64,000 bases of DNA from CAVTWH01 sp963850915 (GCA_963850915.1 CAWKND010000007.1:164523-228522); one strand, 5' to 3'; shown: positions 8,176 to 16,953, counted from the first letter of the stretch. Notes: generated by a model from the sequence alone, not told the origin. Numbers and translations are program-made.

Positions 8176-8468
8176 GTCTCCGTGGTACCACCGCGGCGAT
8201 CACACGCTCTGCTGCTCCGGGCAGCGTCATGGCTTCGTCCCCGATCGCTCGGCGGCGGCGAGGTCGCACTCGAAGTTTCCAACGGCCGGCAACGCTGGAT
8301 GTTGTCTCCGGTCACCTGGTCCATCGTCGCGAGTGGCTCGTCGCGGTACCACCGCAGGTTCGGGTCGTCGACGGCTTCCGTGGGTACCTCCGCCTGCTGC
8401 AGGGCTTCCAGCACAGCGGCAAGTCGCCGAAGGCTACTATTTGCCGCGCTGTCAATATCGGCGCACAT
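8142..8468 (-). CDS. Possible small gene or remnant divergent from the SMI1 gene
   Basis: A minus-strand frame with ATG 8468 begins MCADIDSAANSSLRRLAAVL then EALQQAEVPTEAVDDPNLRW, which reads like genuine helical protein for about 60 residues. After about residue 65 it becomes Pro/Arg/Ser rich, like non-coding GC sequence, and runs into the ABC ATPase remnant. It may be the start of a lost gene cut by the same rearrangement. I recognise no family. Confidence 0.25.
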   Translation of the reverse strand: MCADIDSAANSSLRRLAAVLEALQQAEVPTEAVDDPNLRWYRDEPLATMDQVTGDNIQRCRPLETSSATSPPPSDRGRSHDAARSSRACDRRGGTTETQQWNLPSAGP

Positions 8469-8486
8469 CCCTGGGAGACGCCGAAC

Positions 8487-9155
8487 ATGCCGATCACCGT
8501 GAACCGAACACCCGGCGATCCCACTCAGCTCTGGCGAGAGTATGTCGCCTGGCTCGCGGAGCACCTACCGCAGGGAGCCGCCCGGCTGAACCCGCCCGCC
8601 GACGAGGCGGCTATAGCCGACCTGGAGCGGTTGATCGGGCACGAGTTGCCCGAGCCGGTCAAGGCGGGCTGGCGCCTGCACGACGGGCAGCGCTGCGAGG
8701 ACGATTTCGGTGCGGCGCTGGGCTTCTGGTGGCAACCGGTGGCCGAGGTCGCGCGCGAGTGGAACAGCTGGCGGGAGATCCGCGAGGACAACGACGAGGA
8801 GTTCTTCGAGAGTCTCGACGCCCCCCAGCAGTCGTACCCTCGACAGGCGATCAAGCGACAGTACAGCTCCCCCGGCTGGATCCCGCTGCTGCGCTGGCCG
8901 TTCGACGGCGACTACGTCGGGCTGGACGTCGACCCGGGTCCGGACGGTACCCCCGGTCAGGTCATAAACTTCGGCCGTGACCAGGAGAACAAGTTCGTCA
9001 TCGCGGACAATTTCGCGGTCCTGTTGGCCTGGATCGTGCAGGAGGCGAAGGCGGGCCGGGTGAAGTTCGTCGACGGTGACGAGCCCGAACTCGAACATGA
9101 GGACGGGATCCTGGTCAACGCCCTGGAGGAGGCGAGCGGCGCGGAGTTCGACTGA
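8487..9155 (+). CDS. SMI1/KNR4 family protein
   Basis: A 222-residue acidic soluble protein. Residues 30-180 show the SMI1/KNR4 (SUKH) pattern: AAIADLERLIGHELPEPVKA, WRLHDGQ, then GFWWQPVAEVAREWNSW, WIPLLRWPFDGDYVGLDVDP and VINFGRD, with a C-terminal helix containing FAVLLAWIVQEAKAG. SUKH proteins act as immunity proteins in toxin systems or as regulatory scaffolds; stand-alone copies in actinomycetes are mostly uncharacterised. The ATG at 8487 has GGGAG 9 bases upstream. No toxin gene adjoins it in this window: neighbours are ABC remnants and a gap, so a toxin partner may have been lost. Confidence 0.85.
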   Translation: MPITVNRTPGDPTQLWREYVAWLAEHLPQGAARLNPPADEAAIADLERLIGHELPEPVKAGWRLHDGQRCEDDFGAALGFWWQPVAEVAREWNSWREIREDNDEEFFESLDAPQQSYPRQAIKRQYSSPGWIPLLRWPFDGDYVGLDVDPGPDGTPGQVINFGRDQENKFVIADNFAVLLAWIVQEAKAGRVKFVDGDEPELEHEDGILVNALEEASGAEFD

Positions 9156-9267
9156 GGGTCACGTCCCACCGCGAGGGATCCTGCGCTGATCGGGTGCTGG
9201 CGCGAGTCGCGCGAGTGCCTCGGGCCGCCGAAGATCGCCACGCCCGCCGGCGCGAGTGGCCATCGCG

Positions 9268-9294
9268 GAGTGGCGCGAGTGGCGCGAGTGGCGC
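9268..9294. repeat. Perfect 9-base tandem repeat, three copies
   Basis: The unit gagtggcgc occurs three times head to tail, with looser copies at about 9180-9260 (gcgagtcgc, gcgagtggc). It lies between genes, so it is not a coding repeat in any supported gene. Confidence 0.8.
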
Positions 9295-9371
9295 AGCGAT
9301 CGTAGAGACCGACGCCCGAAAATTACACCGGTCGTTGTGCCGAGGATCAACCCGAACAACCAACGACGAAC

Positions 9372-9399
9372 GCCGCCCGGGAGTGGCACTCCGGGCGGC
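9372..9399. terminator. Hairpin downstream of SMI1 gene, possible terminator
   Basis: The arms GCCGCCC/GGGCGGC and GGAGT/ACTCC pair around a GGC loop with one bulged G. There is no T tract, as is common for actinomycete terminators. It lies about 220 bases after the SMI1 stop. Confidence 0.5.
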
Positions 9400-9849
9400 A
9401 TCCCTCGTCCGCGGAACGTTTGCGCTGGTCAGATCCAATGGGGGAACTCTTGCTTGTCCCGCCGGGCGCACCCTTCTCAGTTCGCCACTGACCAGCTAAA
9501 ACGCCGCCCTTTACCAGCACTTTCGTGGTCAGGGACGGCATCGTCATGTCCGGCTGTCTATGGCGATTCGCGGCCATGATTGGCTGTGCGGGCCGAATAC
9601 GGGCCGAAGTTTCAGGCGCCCCGCCCCGGCTTGGCTTGGGGCTCGGCAGGCTTGACCGGCGGTGCTCCTGGCGGCCTGGCTGCGCTGCCGCAGTACCTCG
9701 TGCCCACCGTCAAGGCCAATCCCCCCGGCCGCCTCCATCGGCCGGCTCCTCAACCGCCACCGACCTCCTCGACGAAGTGACGACCCGTACTCGTCCGCTT
9801 CGACCTGTGGGACGGCAACGTCTTCGTCCTGCCCGCCGACGGCACATCA

Positions 9850-12670
9850 CTATTGGTTTTCTGGGGGCGGTATCGGTTGCTGCGTTTTTGCGGCCTTGTT
9901 GTCGAGTGCGGCGACGGCTGTCGGATCGAATCCGAGCCCACGGAGTATCGCGGCCGCCTCCCGCCAGCTGTCGTGGGCACCCGCGTGGTCTCCGGCGGCG
10001 TACTGGCTCTCGCCGAGATCGTCCAGCATCTGTACCTGCGTCTCTGGAATCCAGAGCTTTCCTGCTTCCTCCAGGGCCGCTCGGAGAAGTTCGACCGCGT
10101 GGCTGTGGTCGCCGCGGAGGTGGTAGCCGACGGCGAGAGACCGGGTCGCCGCGTAGACGGTTTCTGCGTCGCCGGATTCCTGAGCCGTGGTGCGTGCCAG
10201 TTGGCCGTAGTGGACAGCTTGTTGCGAGTCGCCACTGACGCCGTAGGCAGTCGCCACGCCGGTGAGCGCGCTGGCCGTCATTGTCGGGTTACCCACCAAT
10301 TTGCAGATCTCGAGGCTCAGTAACGCGTGGTGGAGCATGTCGGCCGGCCGGTTCTCGCGTCGGGCGATGGTGGTCAGCTCGCGGTTGATGCGGTCCTGCC
10401 CGGGTAGGTCGCCGACTTCGGTGAAGTAGTCCAGCGCCTGGTTCAGCAGTTCACGTGCGTTGTCGAAGAGGCCGAGCCGCCGGTAGACCTGGGCCAGGCC
10501 ATGTCGGGTCCGGAAGTGCAGGGCCGCATCGCCGGCACGGTCGGTTGCCCTCAGCGCGAGTTCCATCAGTGGAACAGACACCTGTGGTGGTGTGCGCCGG
10601 TTCAGGTAGGGGCTGATCGCCCATACCAACCCGGCGGTGTACTCGTCGAATCCGTATGCGGCAGACTGGTGGACAGCCGCGATCAGAACATTCTCTTCAG
10701 CGGTGAACCAGGCGAATGCACCGGCTACGTCGGTGAGCACATCGTGCCGTTCAGGCTCCGGCGCCGACGGCAGTGCGATGGGATCCCGCCCGGGGATGAT
10801 GAGTGCGCTTCCGGCGTGAGCGGTACGCAGGTAGTAGTCGAGGAGCCGGTGGATGGCATCATCCCGCTCGGCGGTCGGGTCGGTCGCGGCGAGTTCGGCG
10901 GCATACACGCGCAACAGGTCGTGGCAGCGTGTACCGACCGGGAGCGCGTTCGGTGAGGAGATGCGCGCGGGTCAGTTCGGTGAGGCACGCACGGGTGGGT
11001 TGGCGGGGCTCTCCGTTCAGGCTGGTCGCCGCGGCGACGGAGATGTCGGGTCCGGTGGCCAGGCTGAGAAGGCGGAAGAGGCGTGCTCCTGCTGGGGTCA
11101 GGCTCCGATAGGACCAGGAAAACACAGCTCTGGCGTTGATGGCGGGCTCGGGACCCGCGAAGGCATGCAGGCTTCCGTGGCTTTCGCGGATTTCTGCGGC
11201 CAACGCGGGAAGCGTGAATGTGGGGTGGTCGGCTGCACGGGCGGCGACGATGGCCAGAGCGAGCGGGAGTCCCGCACACAGGGTGATGATTTCGTCGACC
11301 GCGGCGGGATCGGCCGCGACACGGGTGACGCCGAGCCTGCGGGCGAGGAAGTCGTGTGCGTCGGCGGCGGGCAGCAGGTCCAGGGTGAGCGTGTGGGCAC
11401 CGTGGGTGGCGACCAGGCCGGTGAGCTGGTTGCGGCTGGTGACGATGACCAGGCAGCCCGGATGGCCGGGCAGTAGTGGGCGCACCTGGTCGGCGTCGCG
11501 GGCGTTGTCGAGCAGGATCAGCATCCGCTGTCCGGCGATCCGGCTGCGATAGAGGGCTGCCTGCGTGTCGAGGGCGGCCGGGATCTGTGCGGCCGGAACG
11601 CCCAGCGAGCTCAGGAAACCCTCCAACGCCTGGCCCGGTGGTACAAGGTCATCTTTGGGATCGAAGCCGCGCAGGTTGACGTACAACTGGCCGTCGGGAA
11701 ACCTGTCGGCGACCTGGTGTGCCCAGTGGACGGCGAGGGATGTTTTGCCGATTCCGGCCATCCCGCCGATTGCGGTGATCACCACCGTCTGAGAAAGATC
11801 GCGGGTACCACTGTGCAGAGCCAGCGCTGCCGCCAGTTCTGCGCGCCGGCCGCTGAAGGTGGAAAGATCTGCGGGAAGTTGGGCCGGCCGGGGCGTCTCA
11901 GACACGCCAGGATCAGGTCCGGGCGGCGCCAGGACGGCATCGCGGGCAGACCTCAACTCAGCGCCGGGATCGATGCCGAGGTCATCGGAGAGTCGGCGGC
12001 GAACCTGTTGGTAGATATCGAGTGCCTCGACCTGCCTGCTCTCGGCGCCCAATATCCGGATCAAGCGCGCGTGCAGGGCCTCGTCCAACGGCCCACGTTC
12101 GGCAGCTTGATACATCGCCGGCAGTAGCCGGGTCCGGATGCCGGTACTCAACGCGAGATCAGCGGCTTCCCGAGCCGTTGCGAGGTATTCGCGGTCGACG
12201 GCGGCGAATGCCGGATGGCTACGGGATTCGGCATCGATACCGCTGGCCGTCGGACCGCGCCAGAGCTCCAGTGCCCGAGCGAAGGGCTCCACCGCTGAGG
12301 CCGGCTCTCCGCCCCCGATCGCGGTACGCCCCTGGTGGATCAATTCGCGGAACCGCAGCAGATCCAACGAACTGGCGTCGACGACAAGCTGGTAGCCGCC
12401 GGCGGCCCTGATCAGCCACCGGCCCGGATCGCGAGAAGCCAACTCGGGCTGCAGAGCACGGCGGAGCAGTCCGACGCTGCGGTGCACCGTGTTGACGGCG
12501 CTGTGCGGTGGGTCTTCGCCCCACATCGCCTCGACAATGGCACTCAAGCTGACCGGCTGGCCGCCGTGGACAAGCAGGAGTGCGAGCAGGGTGCGTTGCT
12601 GTGGCGCGCCGAGGTCGATGTCATTGCCGTCGCGCCAGGCCCGAACCGGGCCCAACACCGCGAACCGCAC
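9850..12670 (-). CDS. SARP family regulator with NB-ARC and TPR domains, broken by one frameshift
   Basis: AfsR-like activator of secondary metabolism, in two frames. From GTG 12670 the first frame reads VRFAVLGPVRAW with the OmpR-like DNA-binding domain (residues 1-95), a bacterial transcriptional activation domain (to about 250) with LGIDPGAEL, then an NB-ARC ATPase with Walker A GGMAGIGKTSL and Walker B RMLILLDNA. At 10921-10925 the expected YTLHDLLRVYAAELA is interrupted: the frame gives YTLPRPVARVC, and one surplus base (cgCTGCCACGAC for CTG CAC GAC) restores it. The second frame then gives the TPR region to stop 9850. If the indel is a sequencing error, the product has about 940 residues. 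The upstream frame to 12907 overlaps the hydrolase gene and is not used. Confidence 0.8.
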
Positions 12671-12755
12671 GTGATCGTGTGACAGAACCGTCCCGCCTTG
12701 CCGCCACACCGGGCACTCGTTGAGGAGCCGCAACTGGGTGAACGGTACCTGCCGG

Positions 12756-13487
12756 TCAGCGCAGGACGCTGATCGCGGTGACCAGCATGTCCACCACGGC
12801 TGTCGGCTGAGAGACGACGACCGCATGGGAACCGGCGGTCTCCAGAAGGTGGGAACCTGCGCGGTCGGCCATGGCTCGCTGTGCCCGTGGCTCAACGCAT
12901 CGATCATCGGCCGCGACGAGATACCAGGAGCGCAGGCTCTTCCAGGCGGCGGTGTGCGCCCGCTGTGTCAGACAGTCGTGCGTGATCGGCCGCTGGGCGC
13001 CGGCAAGTGTTTCCGCCAACTCGGCCGGCAGGTCCGCGGCGTACACCGCCGCGAAGGCGGCTGAATCGAGCAACAACATCTCCCCGTGGTCGTCGTACGA
13101 CTCGGTGAGGTACCCCGACGGCCGGAGTGCTGCCGTCAGTTCCGTTGCGGGAAAGCGTTCGGCGATGTCCCACACGTTTTCACCGACGTCCAGCGCGTAC
13201 CCGACGACATAGGCCAGGCCCACGGCATTGGTCACCTGCGTCGCGGCGGTGGAGATGACCGCGCCACCGTATCCGTGACCGACCAGCAGGACCTTCCCTG
13301 CGACTTCACGGATCGCTCGCGCGACCGAGTCGGCGTCGCCGTACAAACTCCGCATCGGGTTCGTCACCGACTCCACGGGAATGCCTTCGTCGTGCAGTTG
13401 TCGGGTCACCGGTGACCACACCGACGGCCCGGCGAATGCCCCGTGGACCAGGACAACGGTCACGTCCCGGCCGTCTCCGTCAGTCAC
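12756..13487 (-). CDS. Alpha/beta hydrolase-fold protein lacking the nucleophile serine
   Basis: A 243-residue alpha/beta hydrolase related to the EstC/salicylate-esterase-like group: VVLVHGAFAGPSVWSPVTRQ, then LLVGHGYGGAVIS and the C-terminal WYLVAADDRCVEP and SHAVVVSQP. Where active relatives, including the paralogue at 14749, have GHSYGG, this one has GHGYGG, so Ser is replaced by Gly. The His (SHAVV) and Asp (ADD) regions remain. It is probably catalytically dead or works without acyl-enzyme. GTG 13487 is preferred because TGGAGG lies 6-7 bases upstream. It lies 86 bases upstream of the SARP start on the same strand, so the two may be cotranscribed. Confidence 0.85.
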   Translation of the reverse strand: MTDGDGRDVTVVLVHGAFAGPSVWSPVTRQLHDEGIPVESVTNPMRSLYGDADSVARAIREVAGKVLLVGHGYGGAVISTAATQVTNAVGLAYVVGYALDVGENVWDIAERFPATELTAALRPSGYLTESYDDHGEMLLLDSAAFAAVYAADLPAELAETLAGAQRPITHDCLTQRAHTAAWKSLRSWYLVAADDRCVEPRAQRAMADRAGSHLLETAGSHAVVVSQPTAVVDMLVTAISVLR

Positions 13488-13667
13488 GCGCGCGCCTCCA
13501 GGTTCGACCCCGTCAGGTGGCTCCGACGATTGCACGCACCGTACGGCCACGCTTGTGGACAAAGTGTGGGCACGCGCCGCCGTCAAGCCCACTGTTCGCC
13601 CACGGCAACGGCTTTACGGTACGGGCGGTCATCTGGCCAGCCCTAACGGAAACGCTGTGAGGTAGTC

Positions 13668-14474
13668 ATGTCGAGTCGTACACCCGTCGTCTTCATCCAT
13701 GGTCTGTGGTTGCACGCCACGTCTTGGAACCCCTGGATCGACCTGTTCCGCGAAGCGGGCTATGAACCGATCGCGCCCGGCTGGCCCGGCGAGCCGGCCA
13801 CCGTCGAGGAAGCCCGCGCACACCCCGAGGCGGTCGCCGACCACGGCATCGACGATGTCGTCGAGCACTACGCGAAGATCATCGCCGAGCTACCCGCAGC
13901 ACCGATTCTGATCGGGCATTCGTTCGGCGGCATGATCGCACAGCGGCTACTCGGGGAGGATCTCGCCCGGGCAGCGGTGGCGATCGACGCCGCCCAGATC
14001 AAGGGCGTCCTGCCGTTGCCACTGTCCGCCCTGCGAGCCACGCTGCCGGTGTTCAAGAATCCCGGCAACAAACACCGCGCGGTATCCCTGACTGCCGAGC
14101 AGTTCCGGTTCGCCTTCGGTAACGCCGTAACGCCGGAGGAGTCCAACCGGCTGTTCGCCCAGTGGATGATCCCGGCGCCGGGCAAGCCGCTGTTCGAAGC
14201 CGCCGCCGCGAACTTCGACCCGCACTCGCCGGCCAAGGTGGACACCGCCAACCAGATGCGCGGCCCGCTGCTGCTGGTCATGGGCGGGCAGGACCACACG
14301 GTTCCCGAAGCGGTCACCAAGGCCACGTTGAAGCAGTACCGGCACTCCAGCGCGATCACCGAGATCGCCGAGTTCCCCGACCGTGCGCATTCTCTGACGA
14401 TCGACAGCGGCTGGCGCGCCGTCGCAGACCTCTGCCTGGCCTGGCTCACGCAGAACATGACATCCCCGTCATGA
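13668..14474 (+). CDS. Alpha/beta hydrolase
   Basis: A 268-residue cytoplasmic hydrolase with VVFIHGLWLHATSWNPWIDL (oxyanion-hole HG), the nucleophile elbow LIGHSFGGMIAQ (Ser about residue 85), the acid loop LLLVMGGQDHTVP and the C-terminal His in DRAHSLTID. All triad elements are present. ATG 13668 follows GAGGTAGTC. Family members hydrolyse esters, lactones or C-C bonds; substrate cannot be read. It is divergent from the Ser-less hydrolase and overlaps the next small frame by ATGA. Confidence 0.88.
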   Translation: MSSRTPVVFIHGLWLHATSWNPWIDLFREAGYEPIAPGWPGEPATVEEARAHPEAVADHGIDDVVEHYAKIIAELPAAPILIGHSFGGMIAQRLLGEDLARAAVAIDAAQIKGVLPLPLSALRATLPVFKNPGNKHRAVSLTAEQFRFAFGNAVTPEESNRLFAQWMIPAPGKPLFEAAAANFDPHSPAKVDTANQMRGPLLLVMGGQDHTVPEAVTKATLKQYRHSSAITEIAEFPDRAHSLTIDSGWRAVADLCLAWLTQNMTSPS

Positions 14475-14716
14475 CCGGAACGACCACTGTCCTCGAACCC
14501 GCTGCGCGGCGGTTCGCCGATGCCGACGCAGAGTTCTTCAGTCCATTCAGCGGACCGTCGGCCGCACCCGTGATCGCCGTCGAAGCCGAGGTTCCGCGCG
14601 AGGAAGGCGAGGCGTACGTCGGCAAGCACCGTGCCACGGACATCCCGGCGACTGGGCGGCCCCCCATCGGCCGAGCTGTCGAGCTCCGCAACGACACCCT
14701 CTGCCCCACGGACTAG
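14471..14716 (+). CDS. Small coupled ORF resembling an esterase N-terminus, possibly a remnant
   Basis: An 81-residue frame starts ATG 14471, overlapping the preceding stop as ATGA. Its beginning, TVLEPAARRFADADA, resembles the N-terminus of acetyl-hydrolase/lipase proteins, but no catalytic region follows; the end reads EEGEAYVGKHRATDIPATGR and stops at 14716. It could be a truncated hydrolase or a small unknown protein. The coupling and good residue mix favour it being or having been coding. Confidence 0.4.
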   Translation: MTGTTTVLEPAARRFADADAEFFSPFSGPSAAPVIAVEAEVPREEGEAYVGKHRATDIPATGRPPIGRAVELRNDTLCPTD

Positions 14717-14748
14717 CCCACCCGCTCACCTCATTCCCGGAGACAACC

Positions 14749-15579
14749 ATGTCGAAAATCAGGACCATCCTGGTGGTAACCGCACTCGCCGCGCTCGCGG
14801 CAGTGGTACCCGCCGCTGTCGCCTCGGCCAGCCCGCAGTCCGGCCGCAGCGCCGCCACCAGCCACACCACCGCGCCAAAACCCACCCTCGTGCTGGTCCA
14901 CGGAGCATGGGCAGACGCGTCGAGCTGGGCACCCGTGACCAGCCGGCTGCAACGCCTGGGCTACACCGTCCTCGTACCGCCGAACCCGTTGCGAGGACTA
15001 TCCAGCGACGCCGCCTACCTCGACGCGTTCCTGCTGCAGCACACAACCGGGCCGGTCATCCTCGTCGGCCACTCCTACGGCGGTGCGGTCATCACCAACG
15101 CCGCCCTCGCCGACCCCGAGGTCAGGGCACTCGTCTACATCGACGCGTTCGTCCCGGACCAGGGCGACACCATCCTCGGCCTCCAAGGCGGCGGAGGCGA
15201 CCCGACCGCCCTGTTCGATTTCGTCAGCTACCCGGGCGCACCGGCCGGCGACGCCGACCTCTACATCAAAACCACTCTGTTCCCGCAGTTGTTCGCCGCC
15301 GGGCTGCCGGCCGCCACAACTGCCGCACTTGCTGCCGCGCAACGCCCCATCACGCTCAGCGCCCTGACCCAACCATCCGGCGTACCGGCCTGGAAGACCC
15401 TGCCCAGCTGGTACTTCGTCGGCACCGACGACCAGATACTTCCGCCCGCCCTCCAGCTCACCATGGCCCAGCGAGCCCACAGCCACATCGTCCAGTTCCC
15501 GGCGCCACACCTGGCCATGCTCACCAAACCTGACGCGGTCACCGCGCTGATCATTGCTGCCGCCCACACCACGCGCTGA
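14749..15579 (+). CDS. Secreted alpha/beta hydrolase (EstC-like)
   Basis: A 276-residue protein with a Sec signal peptide (residues 1-30, ILVVTALAALAAVVPAAVAS ending ASA-SP). The mature part has LVLVHGAWADASSWAPV, nucleophile VGHSYGGAVIT (Ser about residue 110), acid loop WYFVGTDDQILPP and C-terminal His in FPAPHLAML. ATG 14749 follows CCCGGAGACAACC, a good site. It is a paralogue of the 12756 protein, with the catalytic Ser intact, and works outside the cell. A strong hairpin terminator follows. Confidence 0.9.
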   Translation: MSKIRTILVVTALAALAAVVPAAVASASPQSGRSAATSHTTAPKPTLVLVHGAWADASSWAPVTSRLQRLGYTVLVPPNPLRGLSSDAAYLDAFLLQHTTGPVILVGHSYGGAVITNAALADPEVRALVYIDAFVPDQGDTILGLQGGGGDPTALFDFVSYPGAPAGDADLYIKTTLFPQLFAAGLPAATTAALAAAQRPITLSALTQPSGVPAWKTLPSWYFVGTDDQILPPALQLTMAQRAHSHIVQFPAPHLAMLTKPDAVTALIIAAAHTTR

Positions 15580-15590
15580 TCGCCTACCAC

Positions 15591-15626
15591 GGATCCCCGT
15601 CGCGCAGCATCGCGTGGCGGGGATCC
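15591..15626 (+). terminator. Hairpin terminator after the secreted hydrolase
   Basis: GGATCCCCG and CGGGGATCC form a perfect 9-base stem starting 12 bases after the stop codon. No T tract. Confidence 0.75.
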
Positions 15627-15846
15627 TGGCCGTGCAATGAGTTCAGCGGTGCTGCCATCCAGGACAACGAAGTACGCGTGGTAGTCGGCCAATTACACTC
15701 TGGCTCCACTGCGGCACGCTTCGGTGTCGTTGTGCCGCAGCAGTTCACCTAGCCACCATGGCCCTCTCAGTCCGGTCTGACCGCAACCGTACGGCCAGCT
15801 CATCAGTTTTCGTTCACCCCGGCACCGGCCCGACCAGCTGGCCAGA

Positions 15847-15884
15847 GTGATCGCGGGATCCCGGGGGCGAGGTCCCGCGATCAC
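15847..15884 (-). terminator. Hairpin terminator, 12-base perfect stem
   Basis: GTGATCGCGGGA pairs exactly with TCCCGCGATCAC across a 14-base loop. It lies directly downstream of the minus-strand Ig-domain fragment (stop at 15894) and so most likely ends its transcript. Confidence 0.75.
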
Positions 15885-15893
15885 CGTTTCAGG

Positions 15894-16148
15894 TCACTGG
15901 ACGACGGAGCACACGAAGGCGGCCGTGCCGCAGACTCCTCTCGTGTCAGCGGCGGTCACCGTCACCGTGTACCACCCAAGCGTGGTCCCGGCGCCGGAGA
16001 GGGTGCCGTTGGACGCGATCGAGATGCCCGGGGCAGCCCGGTCGCGGTGTAGGTAGGTGAGAGTCTGCGCCGTGTCGGAGTCGACCGCCTGCATCGCGAA
16101 CGACATGGCGGTGCCCTTCGGGCTGCTGTAGCGGAACGGGTTGACCAT
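15894..16148 (-). pseudogene. Orphan C-terminal putative-Ig (He_PIG) domain fragment
   Basis: The 84-residue minus-strand frame is a recognisable cadherin-like putative-Ig domain: GTAMSFAMQAVDSDTAQTLT, then GISIASNGTLSGAGTTLGWY and TVTVTAADTRG. The block normally ends large secreted hydrolases or proteases. The middle (YLHRDRAAPG for the usual Y-x-ATGLPAG) is degraded, and nothing catalytic lies upstream: the frame meets the promoter of the divergent secreted gene. It keeps its own terminator. Most likely the stump of a deleted exoenzyme gene. Confidence 0.55.
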
Positions 16149-16286
16149 CCCGACCGAAGGCTTCAGCCCGTATGCGCCCGGCCGTGGCAGCAGCCATGAA
16201 AGTCCGGTGAAAGGTGCTCCTCCCTAGCTTGTTCTCATCCGGGCCGCACGGGTCCGGATGAACCAACCACGGGGCAAGGAGACCGG

Positions 16287-16754
16287 ATGACACCTCGACG
16301 ACGATTGCTGATGTACCTCGCGGCAGTGTTCGTCGCCCTCGCGGGCACCGCTGTGGTCGCGGGTCCCGCGTCAGCCGCGACGACGTACAGCTTCTGCTAC
16401 ATCGCCACGCCGACGGTGGAGAAGCTCAACATCTACAACGCGCCCTGCGACGGTGGGGGCGTCGGTGACGGTCAGGGCACAAGTGCGAAGGGGACGCTCC
16501 AGGCCGTGGCGTGGGTGGACTTCGAGAGCACCGGAGTCTGGCACTTCGCCATCCAGGACACGAACTGCGACAACGTCGGTGGCAACATTCAGTGGTGGAG
16601 CCACGACGGCGTGCACGAGTACTTGAACAGCGCGGGCTGCAAAACAACGCACACCAAGGACTGGGCAATGACCGACATCTCGGCGGCACACCAGCAGTGG
16701 TGGGTCCAGTGGGGCGGCCAGAACTCGCCCACTGCCCCGTTCCCGCCGGGCTGA
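16287..16754 (+). CDS. Small secreted protein of unknown function
   Basis: A 155-residue protein with a Sec signal peptide (residues 1-31, LLMYLAAVFVALAGTAVVAG, cut after ASA-A). The mature part of about 124 residues has four Cys (C37, C52, C92, C111 approximately) and many Trp: VWHFAIQDTNCDNVGGNIQW, then WAMTDISAAHQQWWVQWGG. ATG 16287 has AAGGAG 6 bases upstream. A 13-base hairpin follows. I recognise no family; the Cys/Trp pattern suggests a small disulfide-stabilised extracellular or binding domain. Confidence 0.8.
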   Translation: MTPRRRLLMYLAAVFVALAGTAVVAGPASAATTYSFCYIATPTVEKLNIYNAPCDGGGVGDGQGTSAKGTLQAVAWVDFESTGVWHFAIQDTNCDNVGGNIQWWSHDGVHEYLNSAGCKTTHTKDWAMTDISAAHQQWWVQWGGQNSPTAPFPPG

Positions 16755-16767
16755 GGTAGGGCCGGCT

Positions 16768-16798
16768 GCGGTGGTCCGGCCCATCGCCGGACCACCGC
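16768..16798 (+). terminator. Hairpin terminator, 13-base perfect stem
   Basis: GCGGTGGTCCGGC pairs exactly with GCCGGACCACCGC around a CCATC loop, 13 bases after the secreted-protein stop. Confidence 0.85.
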
Positions 16799-16802
16799 GG
16801 TA

Positions 16803-16907
16803 CGCCGCCGTCGCTCCATCAAGGTCGGCAGGTACCGCCGGATCCTGCCCGAGCGCGTCGACCAGTACGTCGCCGAGCGCACCGAAAGGTGTGTCAACGA
16901 CAGCTGA
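16803..16907 (+). pseudogene. Excisionase-type HTH fragment
   Basis: The plus-strand frame ending in TGA at 16905-16907 reads RRSIKVGRYRRILPERVDQY then VAERTE. It matches the second half of the short MerR/Xis-like helix-turn-helix domain (S-I-K-V-G-R-x-R-R-I-x-x-x-x-x-x-x-Y). The first helices and start are missing, as a terminator lies immediately upstream. Such proteins accompany integrases of conjugative elements, so this is likely mobile-element debris. The rest of the 460-base gap to 17218 holds one palindrome and no other gene that I can support. Confidence 0.45.
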
Positions 16908-16929
16908 ACCTGGGCTCTGGCACAAGTTC

Positions 16930-16953
16930 CGTGATCGACTAGAGTCGATCACG
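16930..16953. promoter_or_regulatory. Perfect 10-base palindrome, possible operator
   Basis: CGTGATCGAC and GTCGATCACG flank a TAGA centre. Too few neighbouring genes are oriented to use it as a terminator; the shape fits a dimeric repressor site. No regulated gene is evident. Confidence 0.4.

Larger units (their letters stand above)
9156..9849. other. Gap without a convincing gene; short repeats and a hairpin
   Basis: Nearly 700 bases separate the SMI1 gene from the SARP gene. I see a 9-base tandem repeat (9268-9294), a strong hairpin (9372-9399) and a short plus-strand stretch near 9785-9870 that looks protein-like (RFDLWDGNVFVLPADGTS) but has neither start nor length. No family could be recognised; it may hold gene debris. 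Confidence 0.4.

Noticed and set aside
9156..9400. Possible CRISPR-like repeats
   Set aside because: The units are 9 bases, directly adjacent and without spacers; no cas genes in the window.
9785..9870. Protein-like stretch RFDLWDGNVFVLPADGTS
   Set aside because: Too short, no start, no family; kept only as a remark in the gap entry.
15261..15692. 143-codon minus-strand frame after the secreted hydrolase, beginning MADYHAYFVVLDGSTAE
   Set aside because: Only the first 30 residues look protein-like; the rest is antisense to the hydrolase and crosses its terminator.
15709..15740. Inverted repeat CTGCGGCAC / GTGCCGCAG
   Set aside because: Nine-base arms with 14-base loop but no adjacent gene end or start; in DNA this GC-rich it may be chance.
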